64,000 nt of DNA from PRDV01 sp963710865 (GTDB lineage: Bacteria; Babelota; Babeliae; Babelales; Babelaceae): NCBI GenBank assembly GCA_963710865.1, contig CAVQBR010000002.1, forward strand, positions 248,001 to 312,000. Reading direction: 5' to 3'. The position numbers and the translations under genes are program-made. Below, in pieces: positions 55,351 through 64,000 of the stretch. Each line of letters opens with the position of its first letter. The first letter of the stretch is position 1. The notes beneath the pieces were generated by a model that saw only the letters and a list, made by a program, of their open reading frames with translations, had not been told where the DNA came from and searched no databases.

Positions 55351-55922
55351 GGAACCACCTTTGCTCTAATAAGGTTTTCTAACTGACTAATAGCTTCCTG
55401 GAGATCATCATTGACAATAACATGCTCGAAAAGTGTCTCTTCTTTGGCGACTTCTAATTCCCGCTCGGCAATCTTGAGACGGAAGGAGATCGTTTCCTGA
55501 CTATCTTGAGCGCGAGCAGAAAGTCGCTGTTCAAGAACTTCCTTCGCAGGCGGATGAATCCAAATAAGAACTGCATCAGTCACCTTTGCTTTTAATGCAG
55601 CTGCCCCTGCTCTATCAACAATAGCTATATGATGAATGCCCTCAGCCAGCTTCTTAAATAACGTTTTTGCAACACCATAATAAGCACCGTAAACGGTACT
55701 ATGCTCTATAAAAAAATCTTCTTCAATCTTCTGCTTAAACTCTTCTTCGCTGAGAAAGTGATAATCAACTCCATGCTGCTCACCAGGCCTTGGTTGTTTA
55801 GACGTATGCGTAATAACCCGCACCAATCCGAGCTCTGCGCGCAAGCGATCTAACACTTCTCGGACGAGTGTAGTTTTGCCTGCACCCGAAGGAGCTGATA
55901 TGACAAATAATATACCTTTCAT
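55347..55922 (-). CDS. gmk: Guanylate kinase
   Basis: 191 residues from MKGILFVISAPSGAGKTTLV (ribosome site AAAAGGAATAG); the upstream in-frame start is not used in the family. P-loop APSGAGKTTL; GMP-binding HTSKQPRPGEQHGVDYHFLS (compare the conserved T-x-R-x-P-R-x-G-E); HSTVYGAYYGVAKT and the DRAGAAALK substrate strand follow. The first conserved Arg of the R-x-x-R-x-G-E element reads K here. Phosphorylates GMP to GDP, feeding GTP pools. Confidence 0.94.
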   Translation of the reverse strand: MKGILFVISAPSGAGKTTLVREVLDRLRAELGLVRVITHTSKQPRPGEQHGVDYHFLSEEEFKQKIEEDFFIEHSTVYGAYYGVAKTLFKKLAEGIHHIAIVDRAGAAALKAKVTDAVLIWIHPPAKEVLEQRLSARAQDSQETISFRLKIAERELEVAKEETLFEHVIVNDDLQEAISQLENLIRAKVVP

Positions 55923-56274
55923 GCTATTCCTTTTCATTTTCGTAGTACTATTATTATACCAAAAAAAGAGCATCATTTTTATACAAGCCTTGTTAGAGGT
56001 ATACCACCAAGCCCTTTTTACTTCGGACTTCGCATAGTAATCACGAGTAGGCCGTCAAACACAAAGATGATCTCTTGTCGTTTTATTAAAAGTGAAGTAC
56101 GCTAAAAAAAAATCATACAGGAAGTGTATTATGGAACCTCTCAGAAAGAAGGACTATTATGGACTCACTAGACTATAATCATCAAAGGTAGGCAACTCAT
56201 CTTGATTAACCCTGCTGCATTCTTAAGCAAGTCAACTGACACAAGGCAGCTCAGCAAAATTGAAACATTGCTAT
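55923..56274. other. 352-bp intergenic region
   Basis: Between the AbiEii gene end and gmk start. No gene or strong hairpin recognised. Confidence 0.45.
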
Positions 56275-56973
56275 TTAGCTCATACGTGCCAGCTTCAAAA
56301 GTAAGATAGTCTTTCTGCGTAGCTCCGCCTTTGCCCATTTTTTTTGCTTAACGGTAAGAAGCTCTCCTAATCCAGCAAGAATATCTCGATCGGTCATCTT
56401 CTCCAGATCTTGAATGCACAGATCTAGGAACTCGGTAAAGCGATACCCAGTTCTACGTTCAAGCAATTGCTTGTTAATCGGCCACTTGTTTTCCAGAAAA
56501 TACCATACATCGAAAATATCTCTATTTGCTTTGCCTATTCTTTGATGGAGAGCAATAAGCTTACAAGCAAACATATCTTCTTCAACCATCACCTTAAGAG
56601 GAATCCCAAAGAATTCAAGCTCTTGATAGTGTGCCTCCAGATTACGCGTGCTAATCTCAACTTTGACATTCTGCCCATCTTTTACTTTGTCGTGATAGGA
56701 AAGCAAGAAAAAGAGAGTATATCTTTTTTTCTGCGCTTGCTTTACAGTTCCATGCATCTCTAAAATCATTTTGATGCGATCAAAAACCCCATCTGCCTGG
56801 TCGACTGCCAAAAGATCAAAGTCTAGATCAACTGAGAAACGGCTTAACCCATAGAAAAAAACCGCTGCGGTTCCACCCTTAAATCCAAGCAGCGGCCCTA
56901 CCATGGCGTCTTCAAACAGGGCCGTAAGAAGGCGAATCAGTATCGCATTGTGCTCAACTACATTCAAAGTCAT
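56275..56973 (-). CDS. AbiEii-type nucleotidyltransferase toxin
   Basis: 232 residues. Nucleotidyltransferase core GFKGGTAAVFFYGLSRFSVDLDFDLL (the G-G-T and D-x-D-F active site), later DMFACKLIALHQR..ANRDIFDVWYFL, the characteristic second half of AbiEii/AbiGii. In known type IV systems the toxin transfers nucleotides to tRNA acceptor ends and blocks translation. It begins inside the stop codon of the upstream antitoxin gene (ATGA overlap). Confidence 0.92.
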   Translation of the reverse strand: MTLNVVEHNAILIRLLTALFEDAMVGPLLGFKGGTAAVFFYGLSRFSVDLDFDLLAVDQADGVFDRIKMILEMHGTVKQAQKKRYTLFFLLSYHDKVKDGQNVKVEISTRNLEAHYQELEFFGIPLKVMVEEDMFACKLIALHQRIGKANRDIFDVWYFLENKWPINKQLLERRTGYRFTEFLDLCIQDLEKMTDRDILAGLGELLTVKQKKWAKAELRRKTILLLKLARMS

Positions 56974-57560
56974 AACCTATCCTCTTTATAAGCCTGATAA
57001 TAGCTTTCTAGCATCTGCGACATACGCTTATTACCACCATAAATTGGCAATATCTCATATACTTTATCCCAGTTTAATGGATCTAGGTTATCAAAATGGT
57101 AATTTACATGCAAATAGATGGTATCAAGAAATGCTCTCTCAGGAGAAGCGATAGTGTAGTGTTCTTTTAATTCAATACCCTTAACATTCAACAAAATTGA
57201 TTCCTTAAGAGCTTTGAAGGTATAGGTTTGTCCATCACAAGTAACACTTCTGGATAGATAAGAAGCTACAAAAATTTCAGTATAATATTGAAATACAATG
57301 CCCGCCGGAATAAGAACTGACTCGAAGCTAATATATGAAGGTCGATAAATCTTAGTGGCCACTTCAAGTCGATCATAGTTTTGATCCTTAGCATACAACC
57401 CTCTTCTAATATGATAGAGATCACCTCGTTTCACATAATAATTAATGCGTGATTTGAGTGCATCCGTGGATATCTTATTACCCCAAAGTAGCCGGAGATA
57501 ACTGAAGGAAAAAACCGTCTTATTCGAACGCAATAAATCTTTAAGAAAACCTTTTTTCAC
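56970..57560 (-). CDS. AbiEi-type antitoxin / transcriptional regulator
   Basis: 196 residues from GTG 57560, with AAGGAG 5 nt upstream. N-terminal winged helix (LRLLWGNKISTDALKSRINYYVKRGDLYHIRRGLYAK) typical of AbiEi-like regulators, then the C-terminal domain with YISFESVLIPAGIVFQYYTEI and ASPERAFLDTIYL, the latter a hallmark of the family. It represses its own operon by binding repeats near the promoter and neutralises the toxin without direct contact (known for AbiE). Operator-like repeats lie 40-200 bp upstream. Confidence 0.9.
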   Translation of the reverse strand: MKKGFLKDLLRSNKTVFSFSYLRLLWGNKISTDALKSRINYYVKRGDLYHIRRGLYAKDQNYDRLEVATKIYRPSYISFESVLIPAGIVFQYYTEIFVASYLSRSVTCDGQTYTFKALKESILLNVKGIELKEHYTIASPERAFLDTIYLHVNYHFDNLDPLNWDKVYEILPIYGGNKRMSQMLESYYQAYKEDRL

Positions 57561-57596
57561 CAAAACTCCTTATTCAAACTAGAGGAAAGAGTTACT

Positions 57597-57764
57597 CTTA
57601 CCTTTAGTTTATATTATACCCTAAATTCGTAAATTGCCAATCAATCTATCTTACAAAAAAACATTTAAAAAGGAGACGACGATCCAATAAGCATAGCATT
57701 ATGATCAATCTCAAACTATAAAGACTAAAGGTAAGATAATTTCTGACCTTCAGTCTTTATAATA
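57597..57764 (-). promoter_or_regulatory. AbiE operator repeats
   Basis: Three related 19-22 bp repeats: CTTACCTTTAGTTTATA (57597-57613, plus), TATAAAGACTAAAGGTAAG (57717-57735, inverted) and CTGACCTTCAGTCTTTATA (57743-57761, plus). The last two form a hairpin with a 7-nt loop. The first lies about 40 bp upstream of the antitoxin start, overlapping the likely promoter (minus-strand TATAAT-like at about 57610-57620). Confidence 0.65.
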
Positions 57765-57921
57765 AAAATTTCTGCACAATTACGCGTAAGCGGCTCGCTC
57801 CCTCTATGCCTAGTTGCCATTCTTCTAAAGAGGTTTGTCCCTGTCTTGGAGTATCAACCATTGATTCCGCCCCCTAAAACCTGCTAAGATACTAACAACT
57901 CTACTTTACATAAGGAACATA

Positions 57922-58692
57922 ATGTCTAGCTCAAAAAGCATACTCTGGGATTTAAGTGGGACTCTCTTTAGGCCGTGTGCACTCGGGCTTACGGAGCAAG
58001 AAAAAGAAGACTATTCATTCGTGTTTTATATGTGGTCCGGAACAGATCATCTATCTCCACTCGATGCACAAGCCCTTGCACTCTTAGATCAGTTTGGCCA
58101 TCAAACAGGAAGTAAAGACCAGATTGCTCGTCTTCATACCGGCGATCCTGTTCCCCTTATTGTTGTCGAGTTTTTGGCAGGCCGACTCTCTTCCTCGCAA
58201 GCACGAGATGTAGTAATAGGAGGGGCAGATAGCTGGGGGCAAAAAAACAAGGTGTCAGTCTCAGATCTGGAACAGATCAAGCGAAAACTGAGAACCTTTT
58301 TCGATCCTCAGAGCTATCTTACTTGCATGGAGCCTGTGCCAGAAGGAGTAGAATTGCTCGAGTTAACAGCATCTCATTCCTTATATATACTCTCAAATTG
58401 GGATACCGATTCTTTTAGACTGCTCTATGAAAAATATGAATCATCGGTCTTCTCTTATTTTAAAAAAGACCATATTGTTATCTCGGGTGAAACAGGCTAT
58501 GTCAAACCGCAAGCGGGGATCTATGATTATTTTCTCGACAAATATCAAAGTAACCCTCATTCTTTCTTTTTCATAGATGACCAGCCGGAAAATCTCGAAG
58601 CTGCTAAGGCATATGGCATAGAAGGGATCCAATTCTCTCCACAGTCTCTGAGCACAATAGTGGCCTCTCTTAAACAACGAGGCATACTTTAA
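57922..58692 (+). CDS. HAD-superfamily hydrolase-like protein (variant motif I)
   Basis: 256 residues; ribosome site AAGGAAC. Motif I is WDLSGTLFRP, in which the second Asp of D-x-D is Ser; motif II ILSNWD; motif III Lys in TGYVKPQAGIYDYFL; motif IV FFFIDDQPENLEAA. A helical cap occupies about 20-125. It resembles the HAD protein at 35161 in the later motifs (FIDDQ). The missing second Asp suggests altered chemistry. It lies 40 nt upstream of prfB on the same strand. Confidence 0.85.
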   Translation: MSSSKSILWDLSGTLFRPCALGLTEQEKEDYSFVFYMWSGTDHLSPLDAQALALLDQFGHQTGSKDQIARLHTGDPVPLIVVEFLAGRLSSSQARDVVIGGADSWGQKNKVSVSDLEQIKRKLRTFFDPQSYLTCMEPVPEGVELLELTASHSLYILSNWDTDSFRLLYEKYESSVFSYFKKDHIVISGETGYVKPQAGIYDYFLDKYQSNPHSFFFIDDQPENLEAAKAYGIEGIQFSPQSLSTIVASLKQRGIL

Positions 58693-58732
58693 ATTTTCCG
58701 CTATACTTAGAAGTATATAAGAGGATCCAACT

Positions 58733-59821
58733 ATGCTCGTTGATGAATTAAGAGAAAAGATTAAAAGCGTCGAACCAGATATAAAGGTTATTCAAACCTT
58801 TTGGGAGAACTCGTCCCTTGATGAAGAGTTCAAGAACCTTACTGCCCAAAGCAACGAAGAGAACTTTTGGCAAAACCCACAACAAGCCGAGATATTAAAG
58901 CGACTCACAAAAGTTCGACTAACTCGAGATCAGTATTTAGAAATGATGAAATCCTATCAAGAGTTACCTGAACTTATAGACCTGTTTGAGTCTGATGAGA
59001 AGGAGCTTGAAAAACTCAAAGATGAGATTTATATCTGGGCCCGCTCTGTCATGCGTTTCAAGATCACACTCCTGCTTGACGGAGAACATGATCATTCGAA
59101 CTGCTTCTTCAATATTAACTCGGGTGCGGGTGGCACTGAATCTCAAGACTGGGCTGAGATTTTACTTCGTATGTACGTACGCTTTTGCGAACGAGAACAT
59201 ATGAATGCTATAATATTAGATTATCAACCAGGTGAAGGTGCTGGCATAAAATCTGCTACTCTCTTTATTAAAGGCAAAAATGCCTATGGACTCTTAAAAG
59301 GAGAAGCTGGTGTCCATCGCTTAGTGCGGATTTCACCCTATGACGCAAATAAACGAAGACATACCTCTTTTGCTGCAGTCACCGTATTACCAGAAATTCC
59401 CGCAGCTGAGATCACCATCGATCCAAAAGACTTAAGGATAGATACCTACCGTGCAGGAGGAGCTGGAGGCCAGCACGTTAATAAAACCGATTCAGCGGTC
59501 CGTATAACACACATCCCTACTGGGATAGTCGCACAATGTCAAAATGAGCGCTCTCAGACCCAAAATAAAGAAACCGCGATGAAGATGCTCATGGCAAAAT
59601 TGGTGCAAAAGGAAGAAGAAGAGCAGGAAGCAAAAAAAGCGAGCGTAGAAAAAAAGAAAATTGAATGGGGATCTCAAATACGATCTTATATCCTCCATCC
59701 TTATAAACTCGTAAAAGATCATCGCACTGAGCTCGAATCCCAACAACCAGAGTTGGTACTCGATGGAGATCTGATGCCATTTATTGAAGCAAATCTCATT
59801 CAAATGCATGCCAATAAATAA
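58733..59821 (+). CDS. prfB: Peptide chain release factor 2
   Basis: 362 residues. Order: coiled-coil domain 1, SGAGGTESQDWAE (domain 2), GVHRLVRISPYDANKRRHTSF, and the catalytic GGQ in RAGGAGGQHVNKTDSAV. Releases peptides at UGA/UAA. The stop-codon recognition tripeptide is SPY where most RF2 have SPF. The frame is continuous from MLVDELREKIKSVEP, so the autoregulatory +1 frameshift found in many prfB genes is absent. Ribosome site GAGGATCC. Confidence 0.94.
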   Translation: MLVDELREKIKSVEPDIKVIQTFWENSSLDEEFKNLTAQSNEENFWQNPQQAEILKRLTKVRLTRDQYLEMMKSYQELPELIDLFESDEKELEKLKDEIYIWARSVMRFKITLLLDGEHDHSNCFFNINSGAGGTESQDWAEILLRMYVRFCEREHMNAIILDYQPGEGAGIKSATLFIKGKNAYGLLKGEAGVHRLVRISPYDANKRRHTSFAAVTVLPEIPAAEITIDPKDLRIDTYRAGGAGGQHVNKTDSAVRITHIPTGIVAQCQNERSQTQNKETAMKMLMAKLVQKEEEEQEAKKASVEKKKIEWGSQIRSYILHPYKLVKDHRTELESQQPELVLDGDLMPFIEANLIQMHANK

Positions 59822-59852
59822 TCAGAGACAATACCTATTATAAGCGTATAGT

Positions 59853-60140
59853 TCAGACCCTTATGGGGTCGCTTGAAATCCATAGCTTTTGCGCTGCTGC
59901 CCACTTACCCGTACTCCAAATAGCAAGATCATTGCTTGGAGCAGGAGCTAAGGATGGTAAGTCCCCCTGTCGCTGTCCTCTATTACCATTAAGAAACTGA
60001 TTCAATGGCCCAAAATTAAACGAATTAGTCGTATTATTTGTATCCATCACTTGGATCACCCAAAGTCCCGCTCTCGTACCCCATTTTGCAGATTTCTCAA
60101 ATTTTCCATAGCGACCAGACGCTTCCCGAAGAAGTTCGAC
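59853..60140 (-). pseudogene. Fragment of an unknown gene
   Basis: A 97-codon frame (LREASGRYGKFEKSAKWG...WVIQVMDTNNTTNSFNF...PLNQFLNGNRGQRQG) without ribosome site or signal peptide; upstream the frame is broken. Composition (Asn/Gln/Gly-rich) differs from the neighbours. Most likely the surviving tail of a larger protein, or spurious. Confidence 0.35.
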
Positions 60141-60471
60141 AATCAACTGTTGCTATTTGTGCTAGATTCTTGTATTTTCTTCATTTACCTATTCAAACAT
60201 TTCTCGTTGCAGAACAGGTTAGGGCTGCCATTAGCATTTTTTAACTGGTAATCGATTAGGCACCCTTTCAAGCGAATATGGTGGCCATCAGTACCTTAAT
60301 GCACAGAAAATTGCTACCATCTGTAATCCAATGAAAGGGGTACTATCCTTAACGCAGACACGGGCGAACCTACAAGTAGACAAAGAGCCTTAACTATAAA
60401 TGACCTCTAAACTCTCGGGGGGAAGAGGCAACACCAGGCCACACGGGAAAGCGCCATTTCAATTTGAAAAA

Positions 60472-60500
60472 TTGACAAACGGACAAATTTTTGGTACTAT
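60472..60500 (+). promoter_or_regulatory. Predicted promoter of gene 60540
   Basis: TTGACA (60472-60477), 17-bp spacer, TACTAT (60495-60500), followed by ATG 40 bp later. Confidence 0.65.
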
Positions 60501-60539
60501 CTAACAAACTATTAAACTCTAATATAAAAGGAACAGAAA

Positions 60540-60989
60540 ATGAAAACAAACATAACAAAAGTACTCTTTTTCATAGGAGTGCTCAGTATCTACGAAAACA
60601 GTATGTCCATGTATACAAAAGGACAACCGATGTATGATATCGCCCCAACTCCAGAACGTCTAGCTGCTGCACAAGAATATGAGGAATTAGAGTGCAAAAG
60701 AAAAGCTCTCATTTCGGATTCATATGAGGTGATTGCAAATACAGATGCTTTAGATACTGTGCTCAATCTTGTGTATAAAAGAGTCTGCGAGCTCTTTTCA
60801 TCCATTACTTCTTCTTTTGATCAAGATCACTATGCAAACGAAGTTGATCATCTCTTTGTAACAATAACGCAAAAGTTTAATGCCCCAGATCAAATGATCC
60901 GCGACTCTTTGAGCAGCATAGCAAACAAAGAAAAGCTTAGACGTCAAGAAGTTGTAAACACAGAGAATTCTCAAGAGAACCCTCGCTGA
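60540..60989 (+). CDS. Small secreted helical protein, unknown
   Basis: 149 residues; ribosome site AAAAGGAAC. Signal peptide MKTNITKVLFFIGVLSIYENSMSM. The mature part is acidic and helical (ERLAAAQEYEELECKRKALIS...LDTVLNLVYKRVCELF). Own promoter. No recognised domain. Confidence 0.75.
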   Translation: MKTNITKVLFFIGVLSIYENSMSMYTKGQPMYDIAPTPERLAAAQEYEELECKRKALISDSYEVIANTDALDTVLNLVYKRVCELFSSITSSFDQDHYANEVDHLFVTITQKFNAPDQMIRDSLSSIANKEKLRRQEVVNTENSQENPR

Positions 60990-61544
60990 CAATTCTAGAA
61001 GAGGCAGCTAACCAAAGGAGACTGGTTACCTGCTTCTCGAGTTTTGATAAAGCACAACTCTTTCTCCGCCAGTTAACTCTTCTTGTAGGAGATTGCGAAT
61101 AGTTACACCTACATCAAAATCTTTTCACCAGTTGCGCTCTTCTGCTTGCTCAAGATAGCCAATATGAGTAAAAAAAAGCCCGAGTGTTCCTTTTTTTCGC
61201 AAATAGATTCAGTAATGCTGTAGCAATCTTATCTCAGAAAGAATGTTTAAAACTCGAAACGATCAAGCTCTTCTTTCCCCAGAAGGAAGAGCCTTCTCAG
61301 TAGCTACTGATGATAATATGACTATTGGCATGAATGTAATGCAGATCTACTTTCAATGAATACCAAAGAAAAAACGGTTCTATTGCACTAGCACTGGTCA
61401 ATAACAGTATCGAATTATGAGATTCAAAATGAGCTCATTAATCCATTAAAAAAGGATCTAACTGCCACTATTCCTTTGGTTTAGGATTAAGGCTGAATGA
61501 CAAGACGAGCGAGAAAAACATTTCTTACACACCATTAGATCTTT
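60990..61544 (-). pseudogene. Region with probable decayed coding sequence
   Basis: Minus-strand frames broken by stops read LNLFAKKGTLGLFFTHIGYLEQAEE and VGVTIRNLLQEELTGGERVVLYQ around 61080-61220, and the plus strand reads ALLSPEGRAFSVATDDNMTIG around 61270-61330. No intact gene. The minus-strand pieces look protein-like and may be one decayed gene; identity unknown. Confidence 0.3.
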
Positions 61545-63011
61545 TCAAAGAGAGTGCCCGAGAGAATTCTTTATCTGCAGTCCTTTATACTGCGTATTAG
61601 ATACAGCAGCCAAAGAAACCCAGCCTTCAAGAGGTACAAAAACTGCATTTCTTACGTACTCATCAGAGATGTACCGAAACTGTTCTCTATAGAATTCCTT
61701 ATCTCGATCATTTAAGGAAGTGTTCTTCATAGTGAATATTAGATATAACTGCCAAAGAGATAAATCTTTGTACGGCGCTATATCCCAAATCCTTGCGCAG
61801 TCGGACAAAATCATCGCAAATCGGCCATCACCTGTTATTTGTATCGATTTAGCAAGAGTGAGATTGTCTGGTAAAGAACAATAGGGTAAAAGAGCTGCAT
61901 ATTTTTGGCTCGAGATCTCTGAACCAAATTTTTCGTCTGGTGAGGTATAAATTTCACATCTAGGAGCTTTCAGAGGCGCTTCCTTATATGAGAAGAGATC
62001 CCAAATCAAAGTTTCATCAGCAGATGAACTTATTGCCCAGTCAGATGTAATATGGAGCTTCTTTACCTCTTGTCCATGCCCCTGAAGGCAAGCACAGGGA
62101 AAGAAAAGTTCACCTTCTCTTCCCTCTTTATTACGTAGGTCCCATAACAAAACCTTTGTTGCACGGTGAGAAAGTAGCCAGTCTCCGTCAGGGCTTATGG
62201 ATAGAGCATTTGGTGGTAAACTGTGCCCAATGAGCCGGTAAAACAATTTCGGATCTTCAGAATTTTCGAGTATGATGGTACTGTCTTCAAACCGTAGCAA
62301 CCATTTCCCATCGGGTGTCATACCTTGGATGACTGCACTTGCATCACCCTCAGATGTTAGAAACTGTGTAAATTGGGCAGATCTTTTGCAATCAGAACTA
62401 AGCACTATTCTTGGGTCAAAGCTATAGCCTTCAAGTGCATAGCGAGTCATAGTTGACACGTCCCAAAATATCGGTGTCTTATCAATGGGCCCAGAAGTCA
62501 AAGCTATTTTACCATTCTCACTGAGAAATGCATGAGCTCCAGCCTTCGTATCTTCTGGAAGACATTTCAATCGCTGAACTGTGAAGCTATCAAGTTCGCA
62601 ACAGGCCCCACGAGGAGTTAAGGCCCGAGCAGTGCTTGTATCTCCCTTTTTTTGAAAAAGATACGTACATCTACTCGTGTCAGAATCAGCAAAGGTGATC
62701 TGATTTTCACCAGATCCAAGGACAATTCTATCAGCAGCAAGCGATGCTGAAGAAATCAATCTTGGATAGCTTTCGAAGTCGCCACGATACAGACATGGTG
62801 GCACGAGACGTACGAGATATTCTCTCTCTGATGATATAACCAGTTTTTTAATACCCTCTTTAGTATCTTCGGCCAACAAATCAAAATAGTTTTGAGGAGC
62901 TTTACCTTGATCTACAAGCTGTTGTCTTCTTTCATGTATCATTGCACATTGTTGCATCGCTCTGAGGCTAGCACTCCCGAGACACAGAAGAACAATACCT
63001 ACATACTTCAT
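61545..63011 (-). CDS. Secreted WD40-like repeat protein
   Basis: 488 residues; ribosome site GGAGGAATT; signal peptide MKYVGIVLLCLGSASLRAM-Q. Repeated blades with the S-x-D-x-x-x-x-x-T/S...x-W-D pattern: KIALTSGPIDKTPIFWDVS, ALSISPDGDWLLSHRATKVLLWDL, HITSDWAISSSADETLIWDL, ITGDGRFAMILSDCARIWDI. This fits a WD40-type propeller of about six or seven blades. A short N-terminal segment (YFDLLAEDTKEGIKKLVI) may be a protein-binding helix. Propellers bind proteins or peptides; in this genome probably exported like the ankyrin proteins. Confidence 0.83.
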   Translation of the reverse strand: MKYVGIVLLCLGSASLRAMQQCAMIHERRQQLVDQGKAPQNYFDLLAEDTKEGIKKLVISSEREYLVRLVPPCLYRGDFESYPRLISSASLAADRIVLGSGENQITFADSDTSRCTYLFQKKGDTSTARALTPRGACCELDSFTVQRLKCLPEDTKAGAHAFLSENGKIALTSGPIDKTPIFWDVSTMTRYALEGYSFDPRIVLSSDCKRSAQFTQFLTSEGDASAVIQGMTPDGKWLLRFEDSTIILENSEDPKLFYRLIGHSLPPNALSISPDGDWLLSHRATKVLLWDLRNKEGREGELFFPCACLQGHGQEVKKLHITSDWAISSSADETLIWDLFSYKEAPLKAPRCEIYTSPDEKFGSEISSQKYAALLPYCSLPDNLTLAKSIQITGDGRFAMILSDCARIWDIAPYKDLSLWQLYLIFTMKNTSLNDRDKEFYREQFRYISDEYVRNAVFVPLEGWVSLAAVSNTQYKGLQIKNSLGHSL

Positions 63012-63111
63012 TTAAATTCCTCCACAAGCATGATTTGTCAGGTTATACAAACATTCTTTATGAACCCCCAGCCACTCTGACTGGTTACTCTATCATACCA
63101 CCTCCAGATCG

Positions 63112-64000
63112 TTAAAAAAACACCCTCAATACCATCCACAATGAATTTGATGCAAACACACCCGACCAAAAAGGAAAATAGTCTTCTTTATTTTTTGCGA
63201 GCGAAGCTGACAGGCCACCAAGAATAAGAGGCAAGGAATAGTCAATAGACATAAAGATACCTCCAAGGAGCAAGGTTGCATTTATCTTTGCAAATTTAAG
63301 TAGATATCCAAAGAGGGCCCCAAGTACAACAACCCAAGGATCAAAACTCTTCACCATAATAAAATTAATAAGGAGCGACCTCGAATAAGCACGAGTAACA
63401 GGCAAAGCTCCCCCCTGTGAACCTAACTCAAACTGGTTGCTCAGCAACCACACTATACCTCCAAGACAAAGGCTACCCACAAGCAGGCCCAACCATTGAT
63501 ACCGTGCCAAGTGGTTTCCATTTATCTGAGCTAAACGTCCCATTTTTCTTCCAAAGAGAGCATCACAGGCTATCCCAGTTGCAATTTCTACATAGGTGGC
63601 AACTAAGGTTATTTGAAAGGGCGTATAGCTAAAAAGAAACATGCCCGGTACCATAACAAAGGTAGCAAACCTGCCTAAGAGAGCTAATCCTAACTTTCCA
63701 GCAATAAGCATCATTTGATACCCACATAGTAAAGTAAATATAAGGAGGTAGAACTGACCAAGAAACGAAAACTCAAAATAGGAAAGTACCAGACTGTTTA
63801 CTATAAGAATCGCTATACCTAAAAGCCAAGGAAGAGAAGAGCCCTCTTTATTAGTATAGAGGTGAGTAAAGGTTGACTTTAACACCTTGGGCAGTTCAAA
63901 AAAACCAAATAAAGCTCCATAGATTACCATACCCCCACTAAATGCAGTCCTAAAATTTTCAAGGGAACCCAGTGGTGCAGCAGAGGTAATAAAGCTCGAA
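63112..64000 (-). CDS. OPT-superfamily oligopeptide transporter (C-terminal part; cut by window edge)
   Basis: The frame is open to the right edge, so the start is outside. At least 296 residues with about seven membrane helices. GSLENFRTAFSGGMVIYGALFGFFELPKVLKS resembles the OPT block after the central loop, and SIDYSLPLILGGLSASLAKNK...GVFASNSLWMVLRVFF the C-terminal helices. OPT proteins import oligopeptides or metal chelates with protons, which would suit an amino-acid-scavenging parasite. Assignment is by pattern; confidence moderate. Confidence 0.65.
   Translation of the reverse strand, partial: SSFITSAAPLGSLENFRTAFSGGMVIYGALFGFFELPKVLKSTFTHLYTNKEGSSLPWLLGIAILIVNSLVLSYFEFSFLGQFYLLIFTLLCGYQMMLIAGKLGLALLGRFATFVMVPGMFLFSYTPFQITLVATYVEIATGIACDALFGRKMGRLAQINGNHLARYQWLGLLVGSLCLGGIVWLLSNQFELGSQGGALPVTRAYSRSLLINFIMVKSFDPWVVVLGALFGYLLKFAKINATLLLGGIFMSIDYSLPLILGGLSASLAKNKEDYFPFWSGVFASNSLWMVLRVFF

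Noticed and set aside
58733..58820. Programmed +1 frameshift in prfB
   Set aside because: The frame is continuous from a normal start with a good ribosome site; no in-frame TGA or slippery CTTTGA-like site was seen.

Overview
The window looks like part of a small, AT-leaning genome of an intracellular or host-associated bacterium, most likely Candidatus Dependentiae (TM6/Babeliae). This is inferred from the mixture of a minimal housekeeping set with long runs of secreted ankyrin-repeat proteins, many unrecognised secreted helical proteins whose signal peptides often end in Ala/Gly-Met-(Gln), a clostripain-like protease and a CPBP membrane protease. The 16S gene at 44538-46080 would settle the taxonomy; I could not search it.

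Layout. 1-1002 is the classic minus-strand cluster tRNA-Tyr/Gly/Thr/Thr - rpmG - tRNA-Trp - secE - nusG. 1273-7902 holds a 1066-aa ankyrin protein, a secreted helical protein and a second ankyrin protein. 8238-20000 contains tsaE and a YacP-like nuclease (minus), then atpG facing murA. These two were apparently once directly convergent with overlapping stop codons. They are now separated by about 8.5 kb holding three ankyrin genes, decayed copies of atpG and of the murA end, and a TnpB insertion sequence whose tnpB is itself interrupted by a complete group II intron. 20068-32128 holds an internally duplicated CPBP protease, six secreted helical proteins each with its own promoter, a C11-type protease and an EamA transporter. 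32133-40250 is mostly minus-strand: an ABC-F protein, HAD and FAD proteins, a three-member family of small helical proteins, and a free-standing LAGLIDADG endonuclease.

40372-46405 is a complete rRNA operon on the minus strand (16S - tRNA-Ile - tRNA-Ala - 23S - 5S) with a consensus promoter and a terminator. Its 23S gene carries two group I introns, at positions equivalent to E. coli 1923 and 1951, with a 28-nt exon between them. Exon/intron pairing (P1 with a U.G splice pair) and a terminal G support both boundaries.

47270-64000 is accessory: a DUF4143-type ATPase and a MarR/SRPBCC operon that share the same palindromic operator motif, a GyrI-like protein, decayed genes, gmk, an AbiEi/AbiEii toxin-antitoxin pair with its own repeat operators, prfB, a WD40-like secreted protein and the C-terminal part of an OPT-family transporter.

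The most unusual features are the nested mobile element (group II intron in an apparently intact tnpB), the double 23S group I introns with a nearby 163-codon LAGLIDADG gene lying outside them, the duplicated atpG/murA junction around the ankyrin block, and the shared multi-site operators.
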